The notes beneath the pieces were generated by a model, which saw only the letters and a list, made by a program, of their open reading frames with translations, ran no database searches and had not been told where the DNA came from. Below are positions 16,881 to 25,100 of a DNA stretch of 64,000 nt, piece by piece. Every line of letters begins with the position of its first letter. Position 1 is the first letter of the stretch. The position numbers and the translations under genes are program-made. The DNA lies in assembly GCF_030499575.1 (NCBI RefSeq), contig NZ_JASTLC010000001.1, forward strand, positions 5,914,001-5,978,000, given 5' to 3'. This stretch comes from Streptomyces sp. DG2A-72. Lineage in GTDB: Bacteria; Actinomycetota; Actinomycetes; Streptomycetales; Streptomycetaceae.

Positions 16881-18281
16881 CGGGGTCACCGTGTGGCCGT
16901 AGCGTAGGAGGTTTTTGGGGTCGTAGGTTGCCTTGTCTCGGCGTAGGCGGTTGTAGACCTCGGGGGTCCAGGCTCGGGCTCGGTCGGATTCGTTGCCGGG
17001 GCGGCCGTGGATGTTGACCATGGAGCGGCCGGTGCCGTAGGGGGCCATGGCGGTGTTGAGGGCGGCCGTGGCTGTTTCTACGGCCTCGGCCGCTTCTGGG
17101 CTCGGGACTACGGCGACCGTTTCCAGTAGGTGGCTTGCGTCGCGGGCGCAGATCGCGTCCTCCGTGGCGATCGTGCGGGCCAACGCGCCTCCCATGTGGC
17201 GGAGTTCGACTATCAGCAGGGGGTAGTCGGGGGGTGCCGCCGGGCCCGCGTGTGCCAGCAGGGTGTCGATGGCTTCAGGGGTGAGTTCCGCCAGCAGGGT
17301 GCACGACTCCCTTGCGGGGAGGGGGTCCTGGGGTTCCGCGTAGATCGAGTCCACGTCGGTGTAGTCCATTTCGTCGACCGTGTCGAACACGACGGGTGCG
17401 GCGGAGCGGATGGGGTCGAGGAGGCGCCGGCCGTCGGCCGGGTCGCCGGTCCAGACGATGGCTACGCGCGCCCAGAATCGGCCGCGCAGGGGTTCGGGGA
17501 TCGCCGGGAGCGGGGGGAGGCGGAGGAGGGTGAACGCCGAGCACATCTGGGTGGGGACGGTGGGGGCCCAGTCGGCCCAGGCTCGGAGGAGGGGTTCCGC
17601 GTGTTCGCCGGCGCAGTAGATGCCGCCGCCGAGGATGCTGGACAGGGGGATCAGCTCGGTCACGAGTGAGGTGACCACGCCTACGTTGCCCTTGCCGCCG
17701 CGCAGGGCCCAGAACAGTTCCGGTTCGTGGGTCGCGTCCGTTTCGCGGAGGGTGGCGTCGGGGGTGACGACGTGGAAGGAGCGGACCAGGTCGGAGGCGT
17801 ATCCGTAGGCGCGGCCGAGGATCGGGAGGCCGCCGCCGAGGGTGTAGCCGATCACGCCGGCGTCTGTGGAAGAGCCGTTGAGGGCGGCCAGGCCGTAGGG
17901 GGCGGCGGCGTCCAGGACGTGTCGCCATTTGGCGCCCGCGGCGATCGTTGCGGTGCGTTGGGTCGGGTCGATCTGTACGTCCGTCATGCGGGACGTGTTG
18001 ATCAAGAGGCCGTTGTCGATCGGGAAGTTGGCGCCGTGGCCGGTGCCCTGGACGGCTACGGGGGTGTCGGTGGCTGCGGCCCAGCGCATCGCGGCGACTA
18101 TGTCGCCAGGGGTGGTGGCGCCGACGACCACGTCCGGGATGTGGCGGGCGGCCAGGTTGAAGCCGGTGACTTCGTCGGCGTAGCCGTCGTCCGTGGGGCG
18201 TAGGACCGGGCCGAGGATGTCGGAGAGGGCGAACAGGTCGGGGGTGTCGTGGGGGTGGTGGGGGTGGTGGGCGGTGGTCAT
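16869..18281 (-). CDS. FAD-binding oxidoreductase (BBE-like, PCMH domain)
   Basis: 470 residues. After a His-rich start (MTTAHHPHHPHDT) comes the PCMH/VAO-type FAD domain: VVGATTPGDIVAAMRWA, then VQGTGHGAN, whose histidine is the likely site of covalent FAD linkage, and AGVIGYTLGGGLPILGR for the pyrophosphate. The berberine-bridge C-terminal motif YDPKNLLRYGHTV is present. The cysteine that gives bicovalent FAD in many BBE proteins is not obvious, so single linkage is inferred. Family members oxidize sugars, alkaloids or polyketides; the substrate is unknown. ATG 18281 has GGAGG seven bases upstream; the longer upstream frame runs into low-complexity intergenic DNA. No signal peptide is seen. 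Confidence 0.85.
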   Translation of the reverse strand: MTTAHHPHHPHDTPDLFALSDILGPVLRPTDDGYADEVTGFNLAARHIPDVVVGATTPGDIVAAMRWAAATDTPVAVQGTGHGANFPIDNGLLINTSRMTDVQIDPTQRTATIAAGAKWRHVLDAAAPYGLAALNGSSTDAGVIGYTLGGGLPILGRAYGYASDLVRSFHVVTPDATLRETDATHEPELFWALRGGKGNVGVVTSLVTELIPLSSILGGGIYCAGEHAEPLLRAWADWAPTVPTQMCSAFTLLRLPPLPAIPEPLRGRFWARVAIVWTGDPADGRRLLDPIRSAAPVVFDTVDEMDYTDVDSIYAEPQDPLPARESCTLLAELTPEAIDTLLAHAGPAAPPDYPLLIVELRHMGGALARTIATEDAICARDASHLLETVAVVPSPEAAEAVETATAALNTAMAPYGTGRSMVNIHGRPGNESDRARAWTPEVYNRLRRDKATYDPKNLLRYGHTVTPMPA

Positions 18282-18744
18282 CGGGTCCTCCCCGTCGGGG
18301 TGCGCTTGGGCTCGGGGGGCTTGTTCTCTCAGCTTGGACCCGGGGGTCGTGGGGCGCATTCGGGGGGTGCGGGGTGCCTCCCGGCGGGGCTGCGGGTGTG
18401 TGGGGGTGCGCGTAGCGCCTTTGGTGTGTGGTGGGGGCGGGGCCGCGGTGGGGGTGTCCGTCCTCGGAACGTCGCGGCTCGGTCTGCTGGTGGGGTGCCC
18501 GTGTTGACGCGACAACCGCTGCGGGCGGACACCCCCACCGCGTCCCCTTCCCGCCGTGGGCGACCGCGGGTGCGTGGTGGCATGCGCCGCAGGACGCCGG
18601 GCCGCCCGGGCGCGTGGGCGGCTGCGGGTCGGTGGTCGCATCGCCAGTGCGTCGGGTCGTCCGGGTGCGTGGGCGGTTGCGGGTCCGTTCTGGGCCGACG
18701 CCTCGTCGGCAAAGGTGGGGTTGCGTGCGGCGTAGCCTCGTTGC
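18282..18744. other. Divergent intergenic region with long inverted and direct repeats
   Basis: 460 bp between the FAD oxidoreductase (-) and hemB (+), very G-rich on the plus strand. It holds a perfect 17-bp inverted repeat (18444-18460 with 18526-18542, CGCGGTGGGGGTGTCCG and its complement) separated by 65 nt. There is also a near-exact direct repeat of about 25 bp beginning CCGGGCGCGTGGGCGG at about 18605 and its variant CCGGGTGCGTGGGCGG at about 18661. Open frames on both strands are low complexity and look spurious. hemB has no clear Shine-Dalgarno; TAGCCT at 18733-18738 could be the -10 of a leaderless transcript. Confidence 0.7.
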
Positions 18745-19746
18745 ATGACGAAGTACGGATCGTTTCCCGGTACGCGTCCTCGGCGGCTGCGTACGAGTCC
18801 TGTCATGCGGCGGATGGTTGCCGAGACCCGGCTGCATCCGGCCGACTTCATCCTGCCCGCGTTCGTGCGGGAGGGGGTGAGTGAGCCGGTGCCGATCGCG
18901 GCCATGCCCGGGGTCGTGCAGCACACTCGGGACAGCCTGAAGAAGGCGGCTGCCGATGCTGTGGCGGCAGGGGTGTCCGGGATCATGCTCTTCGGGGTGC
19001 CGGAGGAGTCGAAGAAGGACGCCCTGGGGACGCCGGGGACCGATCCGGACGGGATTCTGCAGGTCGCGATTCGGGATGTGCGGGCCGAGGTCGGCGATCA
19101 GTTGTTGGTGATGTCTGATCTGTGTCTTGATGAGACCACTGATCATGGGCACTGTGGGGTGCTCGATGAGCGGGGGCGTGTGGACAATGACGCGACCCTT
19201 GAGCGGTATGCCGAGATGGCTCAGGTGCAGGCCGATGCCGGGGCGCATGTCCTGGGGGCCAGCGGGATGATGGACGGGCAGGTCGGGGTTGTTCGCGATG
19301 CCCTTGATCAGATCGGGCGGGAGGATGTGGCGGTGCTGGCGTACACCGTCAAGTACGCCTCCGCCTTCTACGGGCCCTTCCGGGAGGCTGTCGGCTCGTC
19401 GTTGCAGGGGGACCGGAAGACGTATCAGCAGGACCCCGCCAATGTGCGGGAGTCGCTGCGGGAACTCGCCCTCGATCTGGAGGAAGGGGCCGACATGGTG
19501 ATGGTGAAGCCTGCCGGGCCCTATCTGGATGTTCTGGCGCGGGTCGCGGACTTGGTGGATGTGCCGGTCGCCGCCTATCAGATCTCCGGTGAGTACTCGA
19601 TGATCGAGGCCGCCGCCGAGAAGGGGTGGATCGACCGGGACCGGGCGATCCTGGAGACGCTGACCGGGATCAAGCGGGCCGGTGCGCAGAACATCCTCAC
19701 CTACTGGGCCACCGAAGTCGCCCAGAAGGTGAGGATGTTGCCCTGA
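18745..19746 (+). CDS. hemB: Delta-aminolevulinic acid dehydratase (porphobilinogen synthase)
   Basis: 333 residues, full length. It condenses two 5-aminolevulinates to porphobilinogen, the step between HemL and HemC. The Schiff-base lysines lie in [13 protein letters not shown] and [12 protein letters not shown]. The metal-binding region [14 protein letters not shown] keeps two cysteines and a histidine, suggesting a Zn site of partial type. [21 protein letters not shown] sequence opens the barrel. ATG 18745 has no good ribosome-binding site; a TAGCCT hexamer seven bases upstream would suit a leaderless mRNA. It is separated from hemACD by one unrelated gene on the opposite strand and converges with a DUF4232 lipoprotein gene 21 bp downstream. 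Confidence 0.96.
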   Translation: MTKYGSFPGTRPRRLRTSPVMRRMVAETRLHPADFILPAFVREGVSEPVPIAAMPGVVQHTRDSLKKAAADAVAAGVSGIMLFGVPEESKKDALGTPGTDPDGILQVAIRDVRAEVGDQLLVMSDLCLDETTDHGHCGVLDERGRVDNDATLERYAEMAQVQADAGAHVLGASGMMDGQVGVVRDALDQIGREDVAVLAYTVKYASAFYGPFREAVGSSLQGDRKTYQQDPANVRESLRELALDLEEGADMVMVKPAGPYLDVLARVADLVDVPVAAYQISGEYSMIEAAAEKGWIDRDRAILETLTGIKRAGAQNILTYWATEVAQKVRMLP

Positions 19747-19767
19747 TCGGGCAGGATTGGGGGCCGG

Positions 19768-20490
19768 TCAGTTCAGGGCGTCCGCCATCTCCGACTGCCA
19801 GTACGTCACCGACAGCGAGCTGTCGTAGTAGACGCCCTTGGCCGGCAGGGCCGGGGTTGCGGACGCGCCGCCGGAGCTGTTCGGGGTCCCGCCCTGGAAG
19901 GCGATCGTGAGCTTCTTGCCGGTGGTGCCGCCGTCGCCGCTGCCGTCGGCCGCGCTGAGGAGGACGCCCGCGTAGCCAGAGGCTCCGGGGGAGAGGGTGG
20001 GGACGGCCTGCGGCTTACTGTCCGGCCTTCCCTGCGGGACCCACTGCATCTCGTCGAAGCGGAGCACCGGGTAGTACATCAGCGAGCAGGGCTTCGAGCC
20101 GGTGTTGGTCACGGTGAGCAGCATGTGGTTGAGCGGGCGTGAGACCGGCTGGGCGGTGACCTTGGTGTTGGAGCCGTTGCAGATGGCGGGGTTCGACGAG
20201 GACTTGCCGGCCTGGTCGGTCTTGTCCGTCTTCTCGGTGGTCCGGTTGCTGTGGCCGGTCTGGTTCTGCTGTGCGGGCTGTGAGGTCTTTCCGGAGCCGG
20301 AGTTCGAGTGCTGCGTCGGCTGCGATCCCTTGGTGTCATCCGTGGGCGACGCCGTCGCCGTTGTCGACGGCGTGGGCTTCGACGCACCCTCGTCCTTCGT
20401 GCCCGTTCCGTTCTGGCAAGCGGTGAGAGCGAGGGTGGCGACGGTGATGCCTGCGGCGGCGAAGAGGCGGGCGTGGCGGAAGGTGCGCAT
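19768..20490 (-). CDS. DUF4232-domain lipoprotein
   Basis: 240 residues. A signal peptide (FAAAGITVATLALTAC) ends in a lipobox with C25 as the predicted lipidated residue. A Ser/Thr/Gln-rich linker of about 75 residues follows, and the rest is a DUF4232 beta-sandwich starting NPAICNGSNTKVTAQPV and ending with the YYDSSLSVTYW strand. DUF4232 proteins are exported in actinobacteria; function is unknown. ATG 20490 places the signal sequence normally. The gene is convergent with hemB and divergent from a membrane-anchored HTH gene. Confidence 0.85.
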   Translation of the reverse strand: MRTFRHARLFAAAGITVATLALTACQNGTGTKDEGASKPTPSTTATASPTDDTKGSQPTQHSNSGSGKTSQPAQQNQTGHSNRTTEKTDKTDQAGKSSSNPAICNGSNTKVTAQPVSRPLNHMLLTVTNTGSKPCSLMYYPVLRFDEMQWVPQGRPDSKPQAVPTLSPGASGYAGVLLSAADGSGDGGTTGKKLTIAFQGGTPNSSGGASATPALPAKGVYYDSSLSVTYWQSEMADALN

Positions 20491-20705
20491 GGCTGGGTCC
20501 TTGTCCGTATGAGCGGGTCGTTGCCCGCCGCCCGTCCGGGTGCCGGAGGCGGCGTGCTGTTGATGAGGAGAGCCTGTGCGATAGTGCGTCCCAGCCGCAT
20601 CAACTGGCGGGCGATCAGGGACACTGGAACGCTGATAACGGTCTGACCTGGGGAAACGACCATTCCCTGGAACGGTGGAATGGGATGACGGGGGAGGGAA
20701 GAACG

Positions 20706-22040
20706 GTGTCGGACGGCACTGCCGCGGACGGATTCGCGGCGTTTCTGCGCCAGTTGAAGGACCGCTCCGGGCTCAGCTACGGGGTGCTCGCCAAGCGGCT
20801 GCACATGAGTACGTCGACGCTGCACAGGTACTGCAACGGGGATGCCGTACCCACGGACTATGCGCCTGTGGAGCGGCTGGCTCGCTTGTGCAAGGCGTCA
20901 CCCGCGGAGTTGGTGGAGCTGCATCGGCGGTGGGTGCTGGCGGACGCGGCGCGGGGCTCCCGGAAGGGGGCGGCGGATGCTGCGGCTGCGGAAGCGGTGG
21001 CTGAGGGGGCGGCGGAGACGGCTCGGGCAGGTGGTACGGCGGGCGTGTCGGGCGCTTCTGAGGAGGCTCCTGGGGACATGCCGGAGGACTTGCCAGGGGA
21101 CGCTCCCGGCCCCGCCCGGCCGCAGCAGAGCCGTCGTCTGCGTCGTCGTACCGCTCTCCTCGCCGGTGTCGCCGTGGCCGCCGTCCTCGGCGCCGTCGCG
21201 TTCGCCGTGCAGCCCTTCTCCGGTGACCAGGGCGATGTCGGGCGGCGCAGTCCGGTCGGTGCGGCGGCGTCCTCCGGAGGTGTGTCCGCGACCCCGACGA
21301 AGGCCTCGCCCGCGCCGACCGCGAAGGAGACCGAGTCCGGCGGGAAGAGCACGCCGTCCGTTTCGCCCTCGGTGAGCCGTACGAGCGGCGGGGCCGGCGG
21401 CGCACCGGTCGGTGAGGATCCCGGGAACGACGCCGGGCCGCTGCTGACGGTGACCACGCGGCCGTACACCTGGGAAGGGCCCTGTTCGCAGCACTATCTG
21501 ATCGACCGGCCCGCGGCGGAGGTCCATCCACCGCCCTTCGAGCAGGGCGCGCCGGCGTGGGTGTCGGCGGAAGGGGCGGTGTCGGCGGGGCAGCAGTTGG
21601 TGACGCTGACCGTGCAGGGGACCGGGGAGCGGACGGTGGTCCTGGAGAGTCTGGCGGTCCATGTGGTCGGCAGGGGTATGCCGCTCGCCTGGAACGACTA
21701 CGTGATGGGTGTCGGCTGCGGTGGCGATGTGCCGACGCACCCCTTCACCGTCGCCCTCGACGCGGCCCGCCCGGTCGTTCAGCCCGCGGCCGGGCAGCGG
21801 GACTTCCCGTTCTCGGTGAGCGAGTCGGACCCGGAGGTCTTCCGCGTCATGGCCGATGCCTCGGCGTACGACGTGCGCTGGTATCTGGAACTGAAGTGGT
21901 CCAGCGGCACACGGCAGGGCACGGTGGTCGTCGACGACGGCGGTGAGCCGTTCCGCACGAGCGGTAACAACGGCCGTCCCTCGTACGAGTTCCCGCTCGG
22001 CGGCGAGAAGTGGGTCGAGTCGGCGGGGGACGGGGCCTAG
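20706..22040 (+). CDS. Membrane-anchored HTH (XRE-like) protein with extracellular domain
   Basis: About 444 residues. An N-terminal helix-turn-helix (FLRQLKDRSGLSYGVLAKRL, then HMSTSTLHRYCNGDAVP) covers residues 8-80. A long Ala/Glu/Pro-rich linker leads to a single membrane helix after RRLRRRT (about residues 145-167, ALLAGVAVAAVLGAVAFAV). Outside are a Ser/Pro-rich stretch and a beta-rich domain with PCSQHYLIDRPAAEVHP and a second cysteine at MGVGCGG. GTG 20706 is preferred because GGGAGGGAAG lies just upstream; ATG 20685 would include that site. The layout suggests transmembrane signalling or localization of DNA binding. Ligand and targets are unknown. Confidence 0.8.
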   Translation: MSDGTAADGFAAFLRQLKDRSGLSYGVLAKRLHMSTSTLHRYCNGDAVPTDYAPVERLARLCKASPAELVELHRRWVLADAARGSRKGAADAAAAEAVAEGAAETARAGGTAGVSGASEEAPGDMPEDLPGDAPGPARPQQSRRLRRRTALLAGVAVAAVLGAVAFAVQPFSGDQGDVGRRSPVGAAASSGGVSATPTKASPAPTAKETESGGKSTPSVSPSVSRTSGGAGGAPVGEDPGNDAGPLLTVTTRPYTWEGPCSQHYLIDRPAAEVHPPPFEQGAPAWVSAEGAVSAGQQLVTLTVQGTGERTVVLESLAVHVVGRGMPLAWNDYVMGVGCGGDVPTHPFTVALDAARPVVQPAAGQRDFPFSVSESDPEVFRVMADASAYDVRWYLELKWSSGTRQGTVVVDDGGEPFRTSGNNGRPSYEFPLGGEKWVESAGDGA

Positions 22041-22050
22041 GGGACGGGGC

Positions 22051-22233
22051 CTAGCGGTTCTGGTCGGGCGTCGGTGAGGGGGAGGCCGTCGAGCTGATCG
22101 TGGCTGATGGGCCCTCGTCGCGCAGGCCTTCGCCGTCCTCGCACCCTGTGAGCGCACCCGCGAGCACGAGTGCGGCGAGTACGGCCGTCGTCGTGGCGAG
22201 CAGCCGGGTTCGGTCGGCGGGGCGTGCGGACAT
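22051..22233 (-). CDS. Small lipoprotein, 60 aa
   Basis: 60 residues: a basic start (MSARPADRTRLLA), a hydrophobic signal segment (TTTAVLAALVLAGALTGC) with lipobox LTGC (Cys near residue 31), then a short Ser/Thr/Pro-rich tail ending PDQNR. It is convergent with the membrane-anchored HTH gene, with 10 bp between stops. No family is recognised. The intact lipobox and normal codon use make a real gene likely despite the length. Confidence 0.7.
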   Translation of the reverse strand: MSARPADRTRLLATTTAVLAALVLAGALTGCEDGEGLRDEGPSATISSTASPSPTPDQNR

Positions 22234-22423
22234 GGTGGCCCTTTCGGTGCTGGATTTCCAGGGAGGGCTTCAGCTTGCGTGGTGATCGGCCACGACCGCC
22301 AGGGCCGTCGGGGGATTCGGGACGTGGGATGGGTGGGATGGCGTCTGAGCTGGGCGGATGGTGTTTCCCTCGGAGGCGGGACGGGACGGGAATCGGGGGC
22401 TGATCCGCTGTCCCGGCCGGGCT

Positions 22424-22890
22424 GTATCCCGGGCTCGCCACGGACGCCGACGACGTGCTCGTCACGACGGGTTCGCAGCAGGCGCTGTCCCTGCTGTCGA
22501 CGGCGCTGCTGGAACCCGGGGACACGGTTGTCGTCGAGAACCCCTGTTATCTGGCGGCGCTTCAGGCCTTCGGATTCGCGGGCGCGCGGGTGGTGGCGGT
22601 GGTGGTGCGGGAGCGGCCGAAGCTCTTCTGCACCGTGCCTACGTTCCAGAATCCCACCGGTTGCACCATGCCCGTTGAACGCCGGGCCGCCGAGGACGAC
22701 CCGTACGGCGAGCTGCGCTTCGAGGGTGAGCGGGTGCCGTGGATCGCCGCGCGCGGGGCCGGCCGACGCCCTGCCGCCCGGCTCGACCTGGCACCGGCCC
22801 GGGGGCGGGATGTCCTCTGGGCCCGGCTGCCGGAGTCGTACGACACCACCGCACTGCTGGCGAAGGTGGTGCGGGACGCAGACGCCGGCG
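22424..22890 (+). pseudogene. Decayed PLP-dependent aminotransferase (MocR/LysN type)
   Basis: Recognizable blocks of a class I aminotransferase remain in order and in a single frame: DDVLVTTGSQQALSLLSTAL, GDTVVVENPCYLAALQAFGF, VPTFQNPTGCTMPVERR, EDDPYGELRFEGERVPW and LWARLPESYDTTALL. The sequence between blocks is missing, including the segment that should carry the PLP-binding lysine (SxSKxxxPG), and the N-terminus is absent. About 150 of roughly 400 residues survive. It cannot be active. It lies just before an intact AraC-type regulator, which may once have been its neighbour or partner. No insertion sequence is visible that would explain the deletions. Confidence 0.8.
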
Positions 22891-22998
22891 GAGATCGGGG
22901 AGGGGGTTGCAGGGCTAGGACGGGGCCTGCGGGAACGGGGCGGGGACTGCGGAATTTTCGTCCAAGACAGGGCCGCCGAAGTCGGCGATGTTAGAGGC

Positions 22999-23829
22999 AT
23001 GCGCAGTTACGAGGTGAGGATCTACCCCATCGACCGCGATGTTGACGAGGACGGCTGGGAAGTCGCCCGTCCCCTCGGGGGGACGTCCGTCGACGGTGTC
23101 GGGATGGCCGGGTTCCGCGACCGTGTCGCTACCGGGCTGGACCTGCAGGTGCTTCCTCAGCCTGCTGTGATCGTCGTCATCGGACTCGGGCACGATCCGC
23201 TCACGGTCGAGGGCGGCAAGGGGCACCAGCCGTTGAGGAGCTTCGTCGCCGCGTTGGCGCCGGGGCCGGCCCGGGTGCGCGGTGAGCGTGTCGAGTGCAT
23301 CGAGATGCGCTTGTCGCCTCGGGCCGCCTATGCGCTGCTGGGCGTCTCCCCGCGGGAACTGGACGGGGCCGTCACCAGTCTCGAAGACCTGTGGGGTCGG
23401 CACGAGCGACGCTTGCGCGAGCGGCTGAGCGAGGCCCCGACATGGCACGAACGCCTTGCGCTGATGGACGAGTTCCTCACGACGCGGGCTGCGCAGGCGC
23501 CGTCGATGACGCCCGAGGTCGCCGCCGTGTGGGATCACATCGTGGCCCAAAGAGGCCGGGTACGGGTCGATGACCTGGCCGCTTCCTGCGGCTGGAGCCG
23601 CAAGCGGCTGTGGTCCAGGTTCAGTGCCCAGATCGGCCTCACTCCCAAGCGGGCCGCCATGCTGGTCCGCTTCGACCAGGCCGCGCGAGCACTCTGCGCG
23701 GGTGAGAACGCCGCCGAGGTCGCCCTGGCGTGCGGATACGTCGACCAGCCCCATCTCCATCGCGACGTGCTGGCATTCGCCGGCTGCACGCCGGGTGCCC
23801 TGGCCGGCAGGACGACGTCCGCCGGCTAA
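22999..23829 (+). CDS. AraC-family transcriptional regulator
   Basis: 276 residues from ATG 22999. The N-terminal 150 residues are a cupin-like/DUF6597-type sensory part (MRSYEVRIYPIDRDVDEDGW). The C-terminal third is a double helix-turn-helix of AraC/XylS type: DDLAASCGWSRKRLWSRFSA for the first and AAEVALACGYVDQPHLHRDV for the second. The usual GF in the second motif (CGYxDxSHFxRxF) appears as GYVDQPHLHRDVLAFAG, a common variant. The frame is open far upstream, but those codons belong to the decayed aminotransferase stretch. Effector unknown; targets could be the O-methyltransferase gene 150 bp downstream on the same strand. Confidence 0.85.
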   Translation: MRSYEVRIYPIDRDVDEDGWEVARPLGGTSVDGVGMAGFRDRVATGLDLQVLPQPAVIVVIGLGHDPLTVEGGKGHQPLRSFVAALAPGPARVRGERVECIEMRLSPRAAYALLGVSPRELDGAVTSLEDLWGRHERRLRERLSEAPTWHERLALMDEFLTTRAAQAPSMTPEVAAVWDHIVAQRGRVRVDDLAASCGWSRKRLWSRFSAQIGLTPKRAAMLVRFDQAARALCAGENAAEVALACGYVDQPHLHRDVLAFAGCTPGALAGRTTSAG

Positions 23830-23894
23830 GCGCTCTGCGCTCCGCGCTCCGCGGGAATTGCCGCGGTCGGCCGTCGATCGTCCGCGGGACCGTT

Positions 23895-23935
23895 GTGGCT
23901 GGTCACGCAGTTCCCCGCGCCCCTTCGGGGCGCTG
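23895..23935 (+). repeat. Dispersed intergenic repeat, copy 1
   Basis: Contains ACGCAGTTCCCCGCGCCCC followed by TTCGGGGCGCTG, which folds as a hairpin. The same core occurs at 33311-33355 and 50027-50070, with a related copy at 47686-47755. All are intergenic. Confidence 0.85.
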
Positions 23936-23978
23936 CCGAACCGCAGACGAACAAACGAGGGAATGAAGGAGTACACCT

Positions 23979-25046
23979 GTGGCGAACACCGATGTCCAAG
24001 CACCGGACATGGCCGACGTCGACCGGATCGTTCGGCTCGCCTTCGGGACCATGGCCGCGCAAACCCTGCGCACGGCAGTCAGGTTGAGGGTGGTCGAGCT
24101 GATCGGAGACCAACAACGCCCGGCCGCCGAGGTGGCGGCCGACGCCGGAGCCGAACCCCAGCCCATGACCCGGCTGCTGCGCGCGCTCGCAAGCCTGGGC
24201 CTGCTGAACGAACACACACCCGACTCCTTCTCGGTGGCCCCCGCGGGCGCCCTCCTCGACTCCCGGCGCCCCGACTCGCTCACCTCTCTGGTGCGGTTGT
24301 TCACCGAGCCGGTGATCGCGCGCGCCTGGGAGCACCTGGACGACAGCGTCCGCACCGGTGACATCGCGTTCGACGCCGTCTACGGCACGGACTTCTTCAG
24401 TCACCTCGCCCAGCACCCCGAGCTGTCCGCCGAGTTCAACGCGGCGATGAGCCAAGCCGCCGGGGCGAGTGCCGCCGTGCTGCCGGGCGCCTACGACTTC
24501 GGACGGTTCACCAAGGTCACAGACGTCGGGGGCGGAGACGGAACCCTTCTGGCCGCCGTACTCGACGCGCATCCGCGTCTCACAGGCGTCCTCTACGACA
24601 CGGCGGAAGGCCTGGGCCAGGCGCGGAAGACGCTGCAGCAGCACGGGCTCATGGAACGCTGCTCCCTGATCGCCGGGGACTTCTTCCGTTCGGTTCCCGA
24701 GGGCTCGGACCTCTACCTGATCAAGAGCGTCCTGCACGACTGGACGGACGAACAGGCGGTGACGATCCTGAGCCGCTGCCGCGAGGTGCTGCCGCCGGGC
24801 GGCCGTGTCCTGATCGTGGAGCCGGTGCTTCCCGAGGTCGTCGACACGGACGCCGAAGCCCATGCCGCCGACGGCGGGATCACCTATCTCAGCGACCTGA
24901 ACATGCTGGTGAACCTGGGTGGCAGGGAGCGCACCCGCAAGGACTTCGAGGAGGTGTGCCGGCGTGCGGGCCTGTCCCTGACGTCGGTCACTCCGCTCAC
25001 GGAGGCCGCACCGTTCTCCCTCCTGGAGGCCTCTGCGCTGACATGA
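23979..25046 (+). CDS. SAM-dependent O-methyltransferase (COMT family)
   Basis: 355 residues. The N-terminal dimerization/winged-helix region (QTLRTAVRLRVVELIG, then LLRALASLGLLNE) precedes a class I methyltransferase domain with the SAM loop TKVTDVGGGDGTLLAAVL near residue 187. The catalytic histidine of this family is in LIKSVLHDWTDEQA. It belongs to the plant-COMT-like family used in polyketide and small-molecule O-methylation in Streptomyces. GTG 23979 has AAGGAGT seven bases upstream. It stands alone, without other biosynthetic genes nearby, so the substrate is not indicated. Confidence 0.88.
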   Translation: MANTDVQAPDMADVDRIVRLAFGTMAAQTLRTAVRLRVVELIGDQQRPAAEVAADAGAEPQPMTRLLRALASLGLLNEHTPDSFSVAPAGALLDSRRPDSLTSLVRLFTEPVIARAWEHLDDSVRTGDIAFDAVYGTDFFSHLAQHPELSAEFNAAMSQAAGASAAVLPGAYDFGRFTKVTDVGGGDGTLLAAVLDAHPRLTGVLYDTAEGLGQARKTLQQHGLMERCSLIAGDFFRSVPEGSDLYLIKSVLHDWTDEQAVTILSRCREVLPPGGRVLIVEPVLPEVVDTDAEAHAADGGITYLSDLNMLVNLGGRERTRKDFEEVCRRAGLSLTSVTPLTEAAPFSLLEASALT

Positions 25047-25048
25047 AT

Positions 25049-25100
25049 CAGTCCCTACTCAGTCCCTACTCAGTCCCCACCCAGTCCCCACTCAGTCCCA
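25049..25100. repeat. 11-bp tandem repeat after the methyltransferase
   Basis: Four full and one partial copy of CAGTCCCTACT/CAGTCCCCACT run from 25049 to 25100. They lie between the convergent methyltransferase and DUF4253 genes and cover the DUF4253 stop codon. Likely prone to copy-number change. Confidence 0.85.

Noticed and set aside
17275..19248. 657-codon minus-strand frame across the FAD oxidoreductase, spacer and hemB
   Set aside because: Arg/Pro/His-rich, covers two real genes in other frames; typical GC artefact.
20898..23000. 700-codon minus-strand frame
   Set aside because: Antisense to the HTH protein, the small lipoprotein and the aminotransferase remnant; no motif.
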